A stretch of 64,000 bases of DNA from CAIYZT01 sp052387855 (GCA_052387855.1 JBQTIT010000021.1:140420-204419), one strand, 5' to 3'; counted from the first letter of the stretch, positions 16,597 to 25,120 are shown. The notes: generated by a model not told the origin, from the sequence alone. Program-made: numbers and translations.

Positions 16597-17196
16597 GGAC
16601 GGAAGAACGCGAACGGTCGGGTGGGACAGGAAACGCAGCGCGTTTTCCCGCTTGAGGCGGACATGTCGGGGTGACCCGTTCCGCTGAGATGACAGAGGCC
16701 GGCGCCCGACCGGGGCGGATTCGCATGACCTCGGCAATAGCCTCGGCCAATTCGGGCGGAGAAGAAAACGCACCGCGTTTTACCGCCCGTGTAGGAACGC
16801 GCCCGATAAACCGGGTCCGCATAAATGAAAGAGGCCAGCGCCCGACCCGGGCGGGTGCGGAGCGCCCGCCATGGGCGGGTCGGGCGCTGGCCGAGGGCCT
16901 TTGGCCCTCGGCCGGGAATGTTGACAGGTTCCCACATGACCTCGGCCATGGCCTCGGCCAAAGTCGGGCGGGGAAGGCCAAGGGGAGACCCGTTCCGCAT
17001 AAGTGTCAGCGGCCAGCGCCTGCCGGGGGGTGATGAAGGATCAAAAAAGGTCCAGTGGACCTTTTCCCCGAAGAACGCCCGCCCCGCTGGCGGGCCGGGT
17101 GGGCAGGCGCTGGCCGAGGGCCTTTTTGGCCCTCGGCCGGGATGGGGCGGGCGGCATCGCATGACCTCTGCGCGTGCCTCGCACCCCCTGACGCCC
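16597..17196. repeat. 600-bp gene-free spacer made of tandem palindromic repeat units, family B
   Basis: No convincing gene lies between the convergent mfd and MFS genes. The spacer is built from repeated modules: CATGACCTCGGC near 16724, 16935 and 17159 (the last as CATGACCTCTGC); 'GCCAGCGCC' inverted against 'GGCGCTGGC'; GCCGAGGGCC facing GGCCCTCGGC near 16890 and 17112; and CGAAGAACGCCCGCC near 17072. The last module, about 150 bp from 17016, is repeated with few changes at 22290-22445. It looks like a dispersed REP/MITE-like element family rather than coding DNA. Confidence 0.75.
17043..17065. terminator. Bidirectional hairpin terminator within repeat family B
   Basis: AAAAGGTCC-AGT-GGACCTTTT is a perfect 9-bp stem with A-run and T-run on the two sides, so it can end transcription from either strand (mfd on plus, the MFS gene on minus). 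The same structure occurs at 22320-22340. Confidence 0.7.
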
Positions 17197-18405
17197 CTAT
17201 CCCCGCCCCTCGGGCAGCCCCAGGCGCACCAGCGCCAGCGCGAGGGCGGCAAGCACCGTCACCCCGCCGATCAGCGGCAGCGGCGTGCCGTCGAACATCA
17301 GCCCGACCGGCACCGCCAGCAGGACCGAGACGACCGTCGCGACCGAGGACATCACAGAGGCGGCAAGGCCGGCGATATGGCCCAGCGGCTCCATCGCCAG
17401 GGCGTTCAGGTTGCCCATGGTGGTGCCCATCATCCCGAACAACCCGACCAGCCAGACCACGAACAAGGCCAGCGCGGCCGTGCCCGTCAGCGCCCCGGTG
17501 GCGAACAGGGCCCAGAGCGCCAGCGACAGGCAAAGCTGACCGCCATAGCTCCACAGCAGCATCCGGCGCATGCCCACCCGCATCACCCCGCGCGCGTTGA
17601 TGAACCCGCCCGACATCGACAACAGGGCGACGATGGCGAACCACATCGCAAAGCGGTCCCCCTGACCCAGGAAACGGTCAAAGATGCCCTGGATCGACGA
17701 AAGCGTGGCAAAGAGCATCCCCAGTGTCAGCGACTGCACCAGCATCGACACGGCGGTGCCCTTGTGGACGAACATCTCGGCCGTGGCGGCGGCCAGCGTG
17801 CCCAGGCGCAGCGGGCGGCGGCGCGCGGGGGCCAGCGTTTCGGGCTGGCGCAGGCCGAACCACAGCGCGCAGAGCCCGGCAAAGACCAGATAGGCCAGAA
17901 AGATCGCCTGCCAGCCGGCGAGCAGCATCACGCCAAGACCCAGAAAGGGCGCGGCGGCCGGAACTGTGGTAAAGATCATCTGCGCAAAGGACACGATCCG
18001 CGCCATCTGCCGCCCCGAATAAAGATCGCGCACGATGGCCATGCTGACGGTGCGCGGCGCCGCCACGCCCAGGCCCTGCAAGATGCGCGCCGCGAGCAGC
18101 ATCTCAAGGCTGGGCGCCAGGTAACACATCAGCGCGCCGACCGCATAAAGCCCAAGCCCGGCAAGCACCACCGGCTTGCGGCCGAAGGCGTCGGACAGGG
18201 GGCCGGTAAACAGCGTTCCCAGCCCCATGCCAAAGACAAAGGCGGTGACCACAAGCGGCGCCCGGTTCAGATCCTGCGGCGACAGGGCCTGACCGATCGC
18301 TGGCAGCGCCGGCAGCATCGCGTCGATCGACAGTGCCACCGTCGCCAGCAGCAGCGCGATCAGGGCGATGAATTCGCCCTGGGGCAGGGGTCTTGCGGGT
18401 GCCAT
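17197..18405 (-). CDS. Bcr/CflA-type MFS drug-efflux transporter
   Basis: A 402-residue protein with twelve predicted membrane segments. The first helix and loop (FIALIALLLATVALSIDAMLPALPAIGQ) and the motif-A loop GPLSDAFGRKPVV are characteristic of the Bcr/CflA subgroup of drug:H+ antiporters, and motif C-like RILQGLGVAAPRTVSMAIVRD follows. Its ATG overlaps the stop of the upstream oxidoreductase as TGATG, so it is translationally coupled. The substrate cannot be predicted from sequence. Confidence 0.9.
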   Translation of the reverse strand: MAPARPLPQGEFIALIALLLATVALSIDAMLPALPAIGQALSPQDLNRAPLVVTAFVFGMGLGTLFTGPLSDAFGRKPVVLAGLGLYAVGALMCYLAPSLEMLLAARILQGLGVAAPRTVSMAIVRDLYSGRQMARIVSFAQMIFTTVPAAAPFLGLGVMLLAGWQAIFLAYLVFAGLCALWFGLRQPETLAPARRRPLRLGTLAAATAEMFVHKGTAVSMLVQSLTLGMLFATLSSIQGIFDRFLGQGDRFAMWFAIVALLSMSGGFINARGVMRVGMRRMLLWSYGGQLCLSLALWALFATGALTGTAALALFVVWLVGLFGMMGTTMGNLNALAMEPLGHIAGLAASVMSSVATVVSVLLAVPVGLMFDGTPLPLIGGVTVLAALALALVRLGLPEGRG

Positions 18406-19046
18406 CAGGACTGGCCCGCCTGCTGCATCAGCTCTTTGATGATCTGGCTCCAGACCTCGGGCGGCTGGGCGCCAGAGACCACATAGTGCCGCGCGATCAG
18501 AAAGGTCGGCACCGCCTGCACGCCACGCGAACGGGCCGAGGCGTCGCGCGCCGCGATGTCCGCCGCATCGGCGTCGCTTTGCAGAAGGCGCAAGGTGACG
18601 CCCCGGTCCATGCCGCATTCGCCGGCGATGTCGGCCAGAACCTCGGCCGCGCCGATGTCGCGCCCCTCGGACCAATAGGCGCGAAACAGGGCGGCGACCA
18701 CCTCGGCCTGCCGCCCCTCCAGCCCGGCCCAATGGATCAGCCGGTGCGCATCCAGCGTGTTGGGCACCAAAGAGGGCGCCGAGGGGTCAAGATCCGCCCC
18801 CGCCTTGGCAGCAAACTCGCGCAGGCGCTCGTCGATGGCCTTCAGCCGGTCGGTGCCGCCGAACGCGGCCGCCAGGTACTCGGCCCGCCCCATGCCGCCG
18901 GCGGGCATGTCGGGGTTGAGCTGAAAGGGATGCCATTCCACCGCAAAGGGATGGCCCGGGTGCCGGGCCAGCGCGCGGTCAAGGTTGGTCTTGCCGATCA
19001 GGCACCAGGGGCAGACCGGATCGGAGAAGACATCAAGACGGATCAT
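18405..19046 (-). CDS. DsbA-family oxidoreductase (FrnE-like)
   Basis: A 213-residue thioredoxin-fold protein with the redox motif C12-P-W-C15 directly after the first strand (RLDVFSDPVCPWC) and the cis-proline segment GVQAVPTFLI. No signal peptide is present, so it is cytoplasmic, as in the FrnE/2-hydroxychromene-carboxylate-isomerase-like branch of the DsbA family. The start at 19046 places the first strand at the N-terminus; it overlaps the 3' end of the upstream acyl-CoA ligase by 4 bp. It forms one transcription unit with that ligase and the downstream MFS gene. Confidence 0.9.
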   Translation of the reverse strand: MIRLDVFSDPVCPWCLIGKTNLDRALARHPGHPFAVEWHPFQLNPDMPAGGMGRAEYLAAAFGGTDRLKAIDERLREFAAKAGADLDPSAPSLVPNTLDAHRLIHWAGLEGRQAEVVAALFRAYWSEGRDIGAAEVLADIAGECGMDRGVTLRLLQSDADAADIAARDASARSRGVQAVPTFLIARHYVVSGAQPPEVWSQIIKELMQQAGQS

Positions 19047-20563
19047 GCCGGGGTCCTTTCGCCGAAAAGCCCGGCCAAGGCCGAGCGCAGGATCTTGCCG
19101 TTCGCGCCGCGCGGCAGGGCGGGCACCTGCGCATAGATCCGCGGGATCTTGGACGATGCCAGGCGCGTCCGGCAATGCGCCGAAAGCGCGGTCTCGTCAA
19201 GCGGCGCCTCGCCCACCAGCACGGCGCCGATCACCGTCGTGCCGGGGCCGACCGGCACCTCGGTCACGGCGCATTCCCGCAGACCGGGAAAACCGGCCAG
19301 CGCCTCTTCGATCTCCAGCGGCGAAGCGCGCAGGCCCCCCGCGTTCAGCAGATCGTCGCGCCGGCCAAGGCTGATCAAGGCGCCGTCCGGCCCCTGCCGC
19401 GCCCAGTCGCCGGTCAGGAACCAGCCGTTCACGCGCCGCGCCGCCGTCAGGTCGGGCGCGCCGAGATAGCCCAGCATCAGGCCCGGATCCTCGACGCCGA
19501 CGGCGATCTGGCCGGCCTGACCGGGGCCGACCTGCTGGCCGCCCTCGTCCACCAGGCCCAGGCGCCGGCCGGGCTGGGCAAAGCCCACCGCGCCCATCGG
19601 GGCGGGGCGGGCGGGCGAGCCGGACAGAAAGGTCGACACCTCGGTCATGCCCAGCGCCTCGTGCAGATCGGTTCCGGTCCGCTCGATCCAGGCGCGGCGC
19701 AGCGAGGGCGGCAGGGCCTCGCCGGCGGACAGGCCGTGGCGCAGGCGCGGCATCGGCGGCAACTCGGTGCGCAGGAGCCGGCGAAACATGGCCGGGACGA
19801 CGGCAAGGATGCTGGCCCCGTGCCGGGCGGCCGCGTTGGCCAGCATCGCCGCGCCGCTTGCCTGGGCGTCCGGCCCCAGAACCAGCGCCGTGGCGCCGCA
19901 GATCCAGGGGTCCATCAGCCCGACGCCCAGCGTAAAGCTCCAGTTCAGCGCGCCGGCGTGCAGCAGCCGGTCCTCCGGGCCCAGACCCTGCCAGCCCTGG
20001 TGCATCATCGCGCGGGCCAGGATCGCGCGGTGCGCATGGGCCACCGCCAGCGGCGCGCCCGAACTGGTGCCCGAGGTAAAGAGCACATAGGCCATTCGCT
20101 CCGGCGGGCCGAGGTGAAACGGCGCCGGGGAAAGACGCTCCATCGCCAGAACCTTGTCCGCGCTCAGGCGGGGCAGGGCGGCGGCCCCGGGCCAGCCTGC
20201 CGGCAGCTCGTCGGCAACGATCAAGCGCGGCGCCACCAGCGCCGCCGCCCGTGCCAGCTCGGCCACGGTCCACAGCGGCGAGGTCGGGACCGCCACCAGC
20301 CCAGCCGCGATGGCGCCCAGAAAGGCGACCGGAAAGGCCGGCGTGTTGCCAAGGCGCAGCAGCACCGCCTCGCCCGGCGCCAGCCCAAGGGCAAGAAAGC
20401 CCGAGGCCGCGCCCAGCACCGCGCCCCTCAGGCGGGCATGGCTCCAGACCTCGGCGGCCTCGGGCGAGATGATTTCAAGTGCCGGCTTGTTGCCGGGGGT
20501 CCGGGCATGGGTCAGCACATGCGCGGCCAGATTGAACCCCGACGCGCTGCCGCCCGGGGTCAA
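19043..20563 (-). CDS. AMP-dependent acyl-CoA synthetase/ligase
   Basis: A 506-residue ANL-superfamily adenylating enzyme that activates a carboxylate as acyl-AMP and passes it to CoA. Motifs seen: P-loop-like YVLFTSGTSSGAPLAVAHAH, adenine-binding GMTEVSTF, TGDWARQGPDG and RRDDLLNAGGLRASPLEIEEAL, and the terminal catalytic lysine region PRGANGKILRSAL. The layout resembles benzoate/medium-chain acid:CoA ligases, but the acid is unknown. The start is a TTG overlapping the stop of the entericidin-like gene, so it is tentative; the core begins around GFNLAAHVL. Confidence 0.87.
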   Translation of the reverse strand: MTPGGSASGFNLAAHVLTHARTPGNKPALEIISPEAAEVWSHARLRGAVLGAASGFLALGLAPGEAVLLRLGNTPAFPVAFLGAIAAGLVAVPTSPLWTVAELARAAALVAPRLIVADELPAGWPGAAALPRLSADKVLAMERLSPAPFHLGPPERMAYVLFTSGTSSGAPLAVAHAHRAILARAMMHQGWQGLGPEDRLLHAGALNWSFTLGVGLMDPWICGATALVLGPDAQASGAAMLANAAARHGASILAVVPAMFRRLLRTELPPMPRLRHGLSAGEALPPSLRRAWIERTGTDLHEALGMTEVSTFLSGSPARPAPMGAVGFAQPGRRLGLVDEGGQQVGPGQAGQIAVGVEDPGLMLGYLGAPDLTAARRVNGWFLTGDWARQGPDGALISLGRRDDLLNAGGLRASPLEIEEALAGFPGLRECAVTEVPVGPGTTVIGAVLVGEAPLDETALSAHCRTRLASSKIPRIYAQVPALPRGANGKILRSALAGLFGERTPA

Positions 20564-20679
20564 CCGCCGATCCAGCCGCCGACGGTCTGGGCGCCGTCCG
20601 AGATGTCCTCACCAATGCCCGCGACGGTGTTGCAGGCCGTCAGGGAAAGAAAGGCAATCAAGGCAAGTTTGATCCGCAT
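20560..20679 (-). CDS. Entericidin-like small lipoprotein (39 aa)
   Basis: A 39-residue open frame: a basic start (MRIKLALIAF), lipobox LTAC with the lipidated Cys16, then NTVAGIGEDISDGAQ and a Gly-rich end. The lipobox followed by NTV-x-G-x-G-x-D is the signature of the entericidin EcnA/EcnB family of tiny membrane lipoproteins, described as a toxin/antidote pair in enterics but mostly single and of unclear role elsewhere. A GGAG ribosome site lies 6 bp before the ATG. The TGA overlaps the TTG of the acyl-CoA ligase, suggesting coupling. Confidence 0.85.
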   Translation of the reverse strand: MRIKLALIAFLSLTACNTVAGIGEDISDGAQTVGGWIGG

Positions 20680-21222
20680 CCTACACTCCAAGGACCGCCG
20701 GGCGCCTGACACGCGGCCGGCCGGCCCACACAGATTGGCAGGACCGCAGGATATTTCAACTCTTCACCAAAGGCCAGACGGGAAACCCGCCGCGTCAAGC
20801 GGGGCCGCCGGGGCAGAGAATCATGGGCGGCCGCCCCGGTGGCCGGCGGCGCGGCTGCGGACCGATTCGGCGCGGGCCGGGCCGGTGGGGCACCCGGCAT
20901 CACAAGAACGGCCTGGAAGTGGTTCTGGCGGCAAAGGGAAACCGTGACCGCGCCTGCGCCTGCGCTGCGCCGTTCGGGGGCGAATCGTGGCCCCCGATCC
21001 GGCCAGTGGTCTGGCTGATTCCCCCGGGCGGCCCCGGCATCGCGGCACAAAATCGGGTGGTGGATCACATTTGCGTGCATATCTGTGCCTTGGCGCGGCA
21101 TGGCCGGGGCCGGGCAGGCCGCCGCGCCGCCAAGGGCGCGGGCGGGCTGTGAGCCCCGGCGGACCGCCGGCATCCACCGGCCGGCGCCCTGAGCCCGCGC
21201 GCGACGGGGGCAAACTTTTGAC
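20680..21222. other. Gene-free intergenic region upstream of entericidin and sRNA
   Basis: About 540 bp between the divergent entericidin-like gene and the sRNA promoter. Short open frames exist on both strands, but their composition (Arg/Gly/Pro-rich, no ribosome sites) looks like chance in GC-rich DNA. The left end must hold the promoter of the entericidin-ligase operon; no clear -35/-10 pair could be fixed. Confidence 0.6.
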
Positions 21223-21251
21223 TTGGACAGCGCCCGGAGGGCGGCTATAAC
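21223..21251 (+). promoter_or_regulatory. Sigma-70 type promoter of the candidate sRNA
   Basis: TTGGAC (21223-21228), a 17-bp spacer, and TATAAC (21246-21251). It is among the best -35/-10 pairs in the window. Transcription should start near 21258. Confidence 0.65.
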
Positions 21252-21257
21252 GGCTGC

Positions 21258-21333
21258 ACTGCTCGATAGGTTTCTTGCCTGTATGAAACCTGCCTCAACA
21301 ACTTGACGCCAGCCTTGCGCTGGCGTCTTTTTT
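21258..21333 (+). ncRNA. Candidate small RNA, about 76 nt
   Basis: A short transcript is predicted between the promoter at 21223-21251 and a strong intrinsic terminator at 21305-21333, with no open frame of note inside. A first hairpin pairs GGTTTC (21269-21274) with GAAACC (21285-21290), leaving a single-stranded stretch TGCCTCAACAACTT before the terminator stem. This is the usual shape of an Hfq-dependent trans-acting sRNA (5' hairpin, exposed seed, Rho-independent terminator with a U-run). It could instead be the attenuated leader of the downstream dehydrogenase gene at 21411. I do not recognise an Rfam family. Confidence 0.6.
21305..21333 (+). terminator. Rho-independent terminator
   Basis: GACGCCAGC, loop CTTGC, GCTGGCGTC, then six T. 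A perfect 9-bp stem that ends the candidate sRNA 78 bp before the next gene. Confidence 0.85.
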
Positions 21334-21410
21334 GGCCCGCGGCGCCCGCGCCCGCTTTCCTTTGCATCCGCAGCATGCGATTCCCTTGGCACGCAGCTCA
21401 GGGGGGAAAT

Positions 21411-22181
21411 ATGTTGAGGGGAAAACGCGCGATCATCACCGGGTCGACCTCGGGCATCGGGCTTGGCGTGGCCGAGGCGCTGGCACGGGCCGGGGCCGAT
21501 GTGGTGCTGAACTCCTTCACCGACCGGCCCGAGGATCACGCCCTTGCCGCCGGCATCGCCGCTGCCCATGGCGTGGCCGCGCGCTACATCGCGGCCGACA
21601 TGTCCAAGGGGGACGAGTGCCGCGCCCTGATCGCGGCGGCGGGTGGCTGCGACATTCTGGTCAACAACGCCGGCATCCAGTTCGTCGCCCCGATCGAAGA
21701 GTTTCCGGCCGACCGTTGGGACCAGATTCTGGCGATCAATCTTTCGTCCGCCTTTCACACCACGGCGGCGGCCCTGCCGGGGATGCGGGCGGCGGGCTGG
21801 GGGCGGATCGTCAACATCGCCTCGGCCCACGGGCTGACCGCCTCGCCCTTCAAGTCGGCCTATGTGGCGGCCAAGCATGGGGTGGTCGGCCTGTCCAAGA
21901 CGGTGGCGCTTGAAACGGCGGGGCAGGGCATCACCTGCAACGCGATCTGCCCGGGCTATGTGCTGACGCCGCTGATCGAGGCGCAGATCCCGGGTCAGAT
22001 GAAGGTGCATGGCATGGACCGCGAGACGGTGATCCGCGAGGTGATGCTGCTGCGCCAACCCTCGCGCCAGTTCGCCACCACCGAGCAGATCGGCGGCAGC
22101 GTGGTCTATCTGTGCTCGCCCGCCGCCGATCAGGTGACCGGCACGACCATCAGCATCGACGGCGGCTGGACCGCGCTCTGA
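21411..22181 (+). CDS. bdhA: 3-hydroxybutyrate dehydrogenase (short-chain dehydrogenase)
   Basis: A 256-residue short-chain dehydrogenase that oxidises D-3-hydroxybutyrate to acetoacetate with NAD+, in polyhydroxybutyrate use. It shows the TGSTSGIGLGVAEAL nucleotide loop, NNAG, the catalytic Ser in NIASAHG, and YVAAK with catalytic Tyr/Lys. The C-terminal half (NAICPGYVLTPLIEAQI, RQPSRQFATTEQIGG) matches the hydroxybutyrate dehydrogenase subgroup rather than general SDRs. A GGGGGG ribosome site lies 5 bp before the ATG. It sits alone, 78 bp after the sRNA terminator. Confidence 0.88.
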   Translation: MLRGKRAIITGSTSGIGLGVAEALARAGADVVLNSFTDRPEDHALAAGIAAAHGVAARYIAADMSKGDECRALIAAAGGCDILVNNAGIQFVAPIEEFPADRWDQILAINLSSAFHTTAAALPGMRAAGWGRIVNIASAHGLTASPFKSAYVAAKHGVVGLSKTVALETAGQGITCNAICPGYVLTPLIEAQIPGQMKVHGMDRETVIREVMLLRQPSRQFATTEQIGGSVVYLCSPAADQVTGTTISIDGGWTAL

Positions 22182-22495
22182 TCACGGCGGATCGGGGAGG
22201 TGTTCCGCGTTCCCCGCACTTGTGGATACGTGTCCGGGTGATCGGTTCCGCCTTCACACCATAGGCCAGCGCCTGACCTGGCTGGCGCGAAGCGCCTGCC
22301 GGGGGTGATGAGGGATCAGAAAAGGTCCGGTGGACCTTTTCCCCGAAGAACGCCCGCCCCGTGGGCGGGCCGGGTGGGCAGGCGCTGGCGACGGGCCTTT
22401 GGGGCCCTCGGCAAAGATGAAGTTTGTGGCTCGCATGACCTCTGCAAGATCCTCGGCCCAGTCGGGCTTTTCGTTGCCCCATCAGCCACCGCGCG
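22182..22495. repeat. Gene-free spacer with palindromic repeat unit, family B, second locus
   Basis: About 150 bp from 22290 (GCGCCTGCCGGGGGTGATG onward) repeat the module at 17016-17170: the AAAAGGTCC hairpin, CGAAGAACGCCCGCCCC, GGGCCGGGTGGGCAGGCGC and GGGCCTTTNGGGCCCTCGG, and CATGACCTCTGC at 22434. As at 16.6-17.2 kb, the element lies between two convergent genes (dehydrogenase and DUF502). No gene is seen. Confidence 0.75.
22320..22340. terminator. Bidirectional hairpin terminator within repeat family B
   Basis: AAAAGGTCC-GGT-GGACCTTTT, a perfect 9-bp stem with A and T runs, equivalent to the one at 17043-17065. Confidence 0.7.
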
Positions 22496-23200
22496 CTATC
22501 CCTTGCGCGCGATGATCGCCGATTCCATCTGCTCTTTGGGCACCGGATAGACCAGTCCGGCCGAGACGATCAGCTTGACCACGTCATCGGCCTTCATGTC
22601 GAGAAAGATCACGTCCCGCGCCGGCACGAAGACCAGAAAGCCCGAGGTCAGCGGCGTCAGCCCGATGAACACCGCGACCATGCCGTCGCTTTTCGGCAGC
22701 TTTTCGGCGATCTCGCCCTTGGGGCTGGTCGCGACCATGCCCATCGCCCAATAGCCGGCGCGGGGAAACTCCACCAGACAGGTGCGGTCAAAGCTTTTCT
22801 CGGTCTTGGTGAAAAAGGTCTCGGTGATCTGCTTGACCCCGGAATAGACCGAGCGGACCAGCGGCACCCGGTCGACGATCTCTTCGGCATAGCTCATGAC
22901 GGTGCGCCCGATCAGCCCGCGCGCCAGCCAGCCGACAAAGGCGGTGAAGAACAGGAACACCAGCACCCCGACGCCGCGCACCGGAAAGTCGATCTCTTTG
23001 GTGATGTAGCGGTCGATCAGGGCCTCGGGCTGATAGGCGCTCGGGATCAGCGGGATGATCCAGCCGTCGATATAGCCGATCACGCCCCAGACGACGTAGA
23101 TCGTCAGGCCGACCGGCAGCACCACGACAAGCCCGGTCAGGAACGAGGCGCGCAGCGAGCCGGACAGCGACTTGCGCTTTTCTTTCGCGGGTTCGGTCAT
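22496..23200 (-). CDS. DUF502 family inner-membrane protein
   Basis: A 234-residue protein with two membrane helices (about 18-42 and 76-100) framing a periplasmic loop, then a conserved cytoplasmic domain (EEIVDRVPLVRSVYSGVKQITETFF, VGLVEFPRAGYWAMGMV-type, GFLVFVPARDVIFLDM). This is the DUF502 pattern; the function is unknown. Monocistronic in appearance, with the repeat-family-B terminator downstream. Confidence 0.85.
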   Translation of the reverse strand: MTEPAKEKRKSLSGSLRASFLTGLVVVLPVGLTIYVVWGVIGYIDGWIIPLIPSAYQPEALIDRYITKEIDFPVRGVGVLVFLFFTAFVGWLARGLIGRTVMSYAEEIVDRVPLVRSVYSGVKQITETFFTKTEKSFDRTCLVEFPRAGYWAMGMVATSPKGEIAEKLPKSDGMVAVFIGLTPLTSGFLVFVPARDVIFLDMKADDVVKLIVSAGLVYPVPKEQMESAIIARKG

Positions 23201-23297
23201 CGGGGTCCTCTGTCAGGGTCTGGTCGGCGGCGACTGTAGGGCCGGCCGGAGGGGCAGGCAATGGGGGCTGGCGGCGATCAGGCCTGCGGCGGGGCCG

Positions 23298-24218
23298 TCA
23301 GTCCCCCCGCGCCAGTTCGCGCGCGATGGCCGCGCCAAGCCGGGCATTGTTCAGCACCAGCGCGATATTGGCCTCCAGCGAGGCGCCGCCGGTCAACTCG
23401 AAGATGCGTTGCAGCAGGAACGGGGTCACCGCCTTGGCCGCGACACCCTGCGCGGCGGCATCGGCCAGGGCCTGCTCTACCACGGGCATGATGCGCGCGC
23501 GCGGTATCTCGGCCGAAACCGGGATCGGGTTGGCCACAAGCTGCCCGCCGGGCAGCCCAAGGCGCGCGCGCATGCGGTGCGCGGCGGCGATCTGGGCGGC
23601 GCTGTCCATCCGCAGCGGCGCCTTCAGCCCGGATGCGCGCGACCAGAACGCGGGAAAGTCGTCCTGCCCAAAGGCGATGACCGGCACGCCCCGGGTTTCC
23701 AGCACTTCCAGCGTCTTGGGCAGATCGAGGATCGCCTTGGCGCCGGCGGCGACAACCGTGACCGCCGTCTCGGCCAGCTCGCTCAGGTCGGCCGAGATGT
23801 CAAAGCTGCCCTCGGCTCCCCGGTGGACCCCGCCGATCCCGCCGGTGGCAAAGACCGCGATCCCGGCAAGCCGGGCGCAGATCATCGTGGCCGCAACCGT
23901 GGTCGCGCCGGTGCCGCCGCTGGCAAGGCAGGCGGCAAGGTCGGCGCGCGACAGCTTGGCCACGCCGCGCGCCTGGCCAAGCGCGTCCAGCTCGGCCCCG
24001 GTCAGGCCGATGTGGATGCGCCCTGACAGGATGGCGATCGTGGCCGGCACCGCGCCCTGCGCGCGCACCTCTGCCTCGACCAGCCTTGCGGTCTCGACGT
24101 TGCGGGGAAAGGGCATGCCATGGGTGATGATGGTCGATTCCAGCGCGACCAGCGGCAGGCCCTGATCGCGGGCCGATGCCACCTCGGGCGAAAGGTGCAG
24201 GGGCAGGGGCAGGGTCAT
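23298..24218 (-). CDS. psuG: Pseudouridine-5'-phosphate glycosidase
   Basis: A 306-residue enzyme that breaks the C-C glycosidic bond of pseudouridine 5'-phosphate to uracil and ribose 5-phosphate. Conserved parts are LVALESTIITHGMPFPRNVETA (with the active-site Glu), IAILSGRIHIGLTGAELDAL, SGGTGATTVAATM and ATGGIGGVHRGAEGSFDISADL. Its ATG overlaps the stop of the upstream sugar kinase as ATGA, so both steps of pseudouridine catabolism are coupled. Confidence 0.94.
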   Translation of the reverse strand: MTLPLPLHLSPEVASARDQGLPLVALESTIITHGMPFPRNVETARLVEAEVRAQGAVPATIAILSGRIHIGLTGAELDALGQARGVAKLSRADLAACLASGGTGATTVAATMICARLAGIAVFATGGIGGVHRGAEGSFDISADLSELAETAVTVVAAGAKAILDLPKTLEVLETRGVPVIAFGQDDFPAFWSRASGLKAPLRMDSAAQIAAAHRMRARLGLPGGQLVANPIPVSAEIPRARIMPVVEQALADAAAQGVAAKAVTPFLLQRIFELTGGASLEANIALVLNNARLGAAIARELARGD

Positions 24219-25120
24219 GATCCGATTTCTCCTGACACATAGGTCGCGGCGGCGCGCAGGGCGGTGTCCAGCGCCAGGGCAGGGGCCTGCCCCCGCATCT
24301 CGGCCATGACATGGGCGGCCATGAAGGTGTCGCCGGCGCCGGTCACGCGCGCCACCATGACCTGGGGCGGGGCGGCCGACAGGATGCCCTGGCCGCGCTG
24401 GCCCATCGCGCAGGCCTCGGCGCCGTTGGTGACCAGCACCCGCGCCGCGCCCCGCGCCAAAAGCGCCTCGGCCGCCGCGCGCGCCGTGGGGTGCTGCGCA
24501 CGGGTCAGGAGCCCGGCCTCTTCAAGGTTGACATAGAGCGTCGCGTTCGGATGGCCGAGCAGGCCAAGCAGCCGCTCGGCCTTGCCCGGGCTGGCCGGCG
24601 CGACGCGCAGATCGGCGCGGGAAAACAGCGGCGAGACCGCGATCTGCGCCAGCAGCGTCTCGGTCAGGTTGCCGTCCAGCGCGATCAGCCCGGCCCAGGG
24701 CGCCGCGTCGCTGCCCAGCGCGCCGCTGGACAGCGGCCGCAGGATCTTGTCGCCCGCCGCCTCAAGCGAATGGGCATCGGCGACGGCGGCCACCAGCCGG
24801 CCCGCCCCCTCGATCGCCATGTAGCGGTCGGTCGGCAGATCGTCGGAGCGGTAGACATGCGCGGTCATCACCCCCAGCCGCTCTGCCGCCGCCATCAGCT
24901 CGTCCCCCTCGCCGTCGCGCCCGATGGCGGTCAGGATCGCGGGGCGGGCGCCAAAGCGGGCGAGCGTCATCGCGATGTTCATCGCCACGCCCCCCGGCAG
25001 GCGGGTGATCCGCCCCGGCACGTCCGAGCCAAGGCGCATGGACGAGGCAGAGCGGCCGATGATGTCCCACAGGACCGAGCCGATGCACAGGATGTCAGGA
25101 TGCCGGGATTCGTTTGCCAT
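24215..25120 (-). CDS. psuK: PfkB-family carbohydrate kinase, probable pseudouridine kinase
   Basis: A 301-residue ribokinase-fold enzyme with the PfkB signatures: N-terminal LPGGVAMNIAMTLARFG and the C-terminal anion hole/catalytic-base motif VTGAGDTFMAAHV. Pairing with psuG in one overlapping operon makes pseudouridine the likely substrate. The ATG at 25120 (MANESRHPDILCIG) is preferred to a TTG at 25135. A pseudouridine transporter is not seen next to it. Confidence 0.85.
   Translation of the reverse strand: MANESRHPDILCIGSVLWDIIGRSASSMRLGSDVPGRITRLPGGVAMNIAMTLARFGARPAILTAIGRDGEGDELMAAAERLGVMTAHVYRSDDLPTDRYMAIEGAGRLVAAVADAHSLEAAGDKILRPLSSGALGSDAAPWAGLIALDGNLTETLLAQIAVSPLFSRADLRVAPASPGKAERLLGLLGHPNATLYVNLEEAGLLTRAQHPTARAAAEALLARGAARVLVTNGAEACAMGQRGQGILSAAPPQVMVARVTGAGDTFMAAHVMAEMRGQAPALALDTALRAAATYVSGEIGS

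Noticed and set aside
16671..18486. Long plus-strand frame across repeat family B and the MFS gene
   Set aside because: It runs through repeats and antisense to the transporter; composition is that of a shadow.
20823..21250. Open frames of 87-130 codons upstream of the sRNA
   Set aside because: Arg/Gly/Pro-rich, no ribosome sites, overlapping on both strands; judged non-coding.
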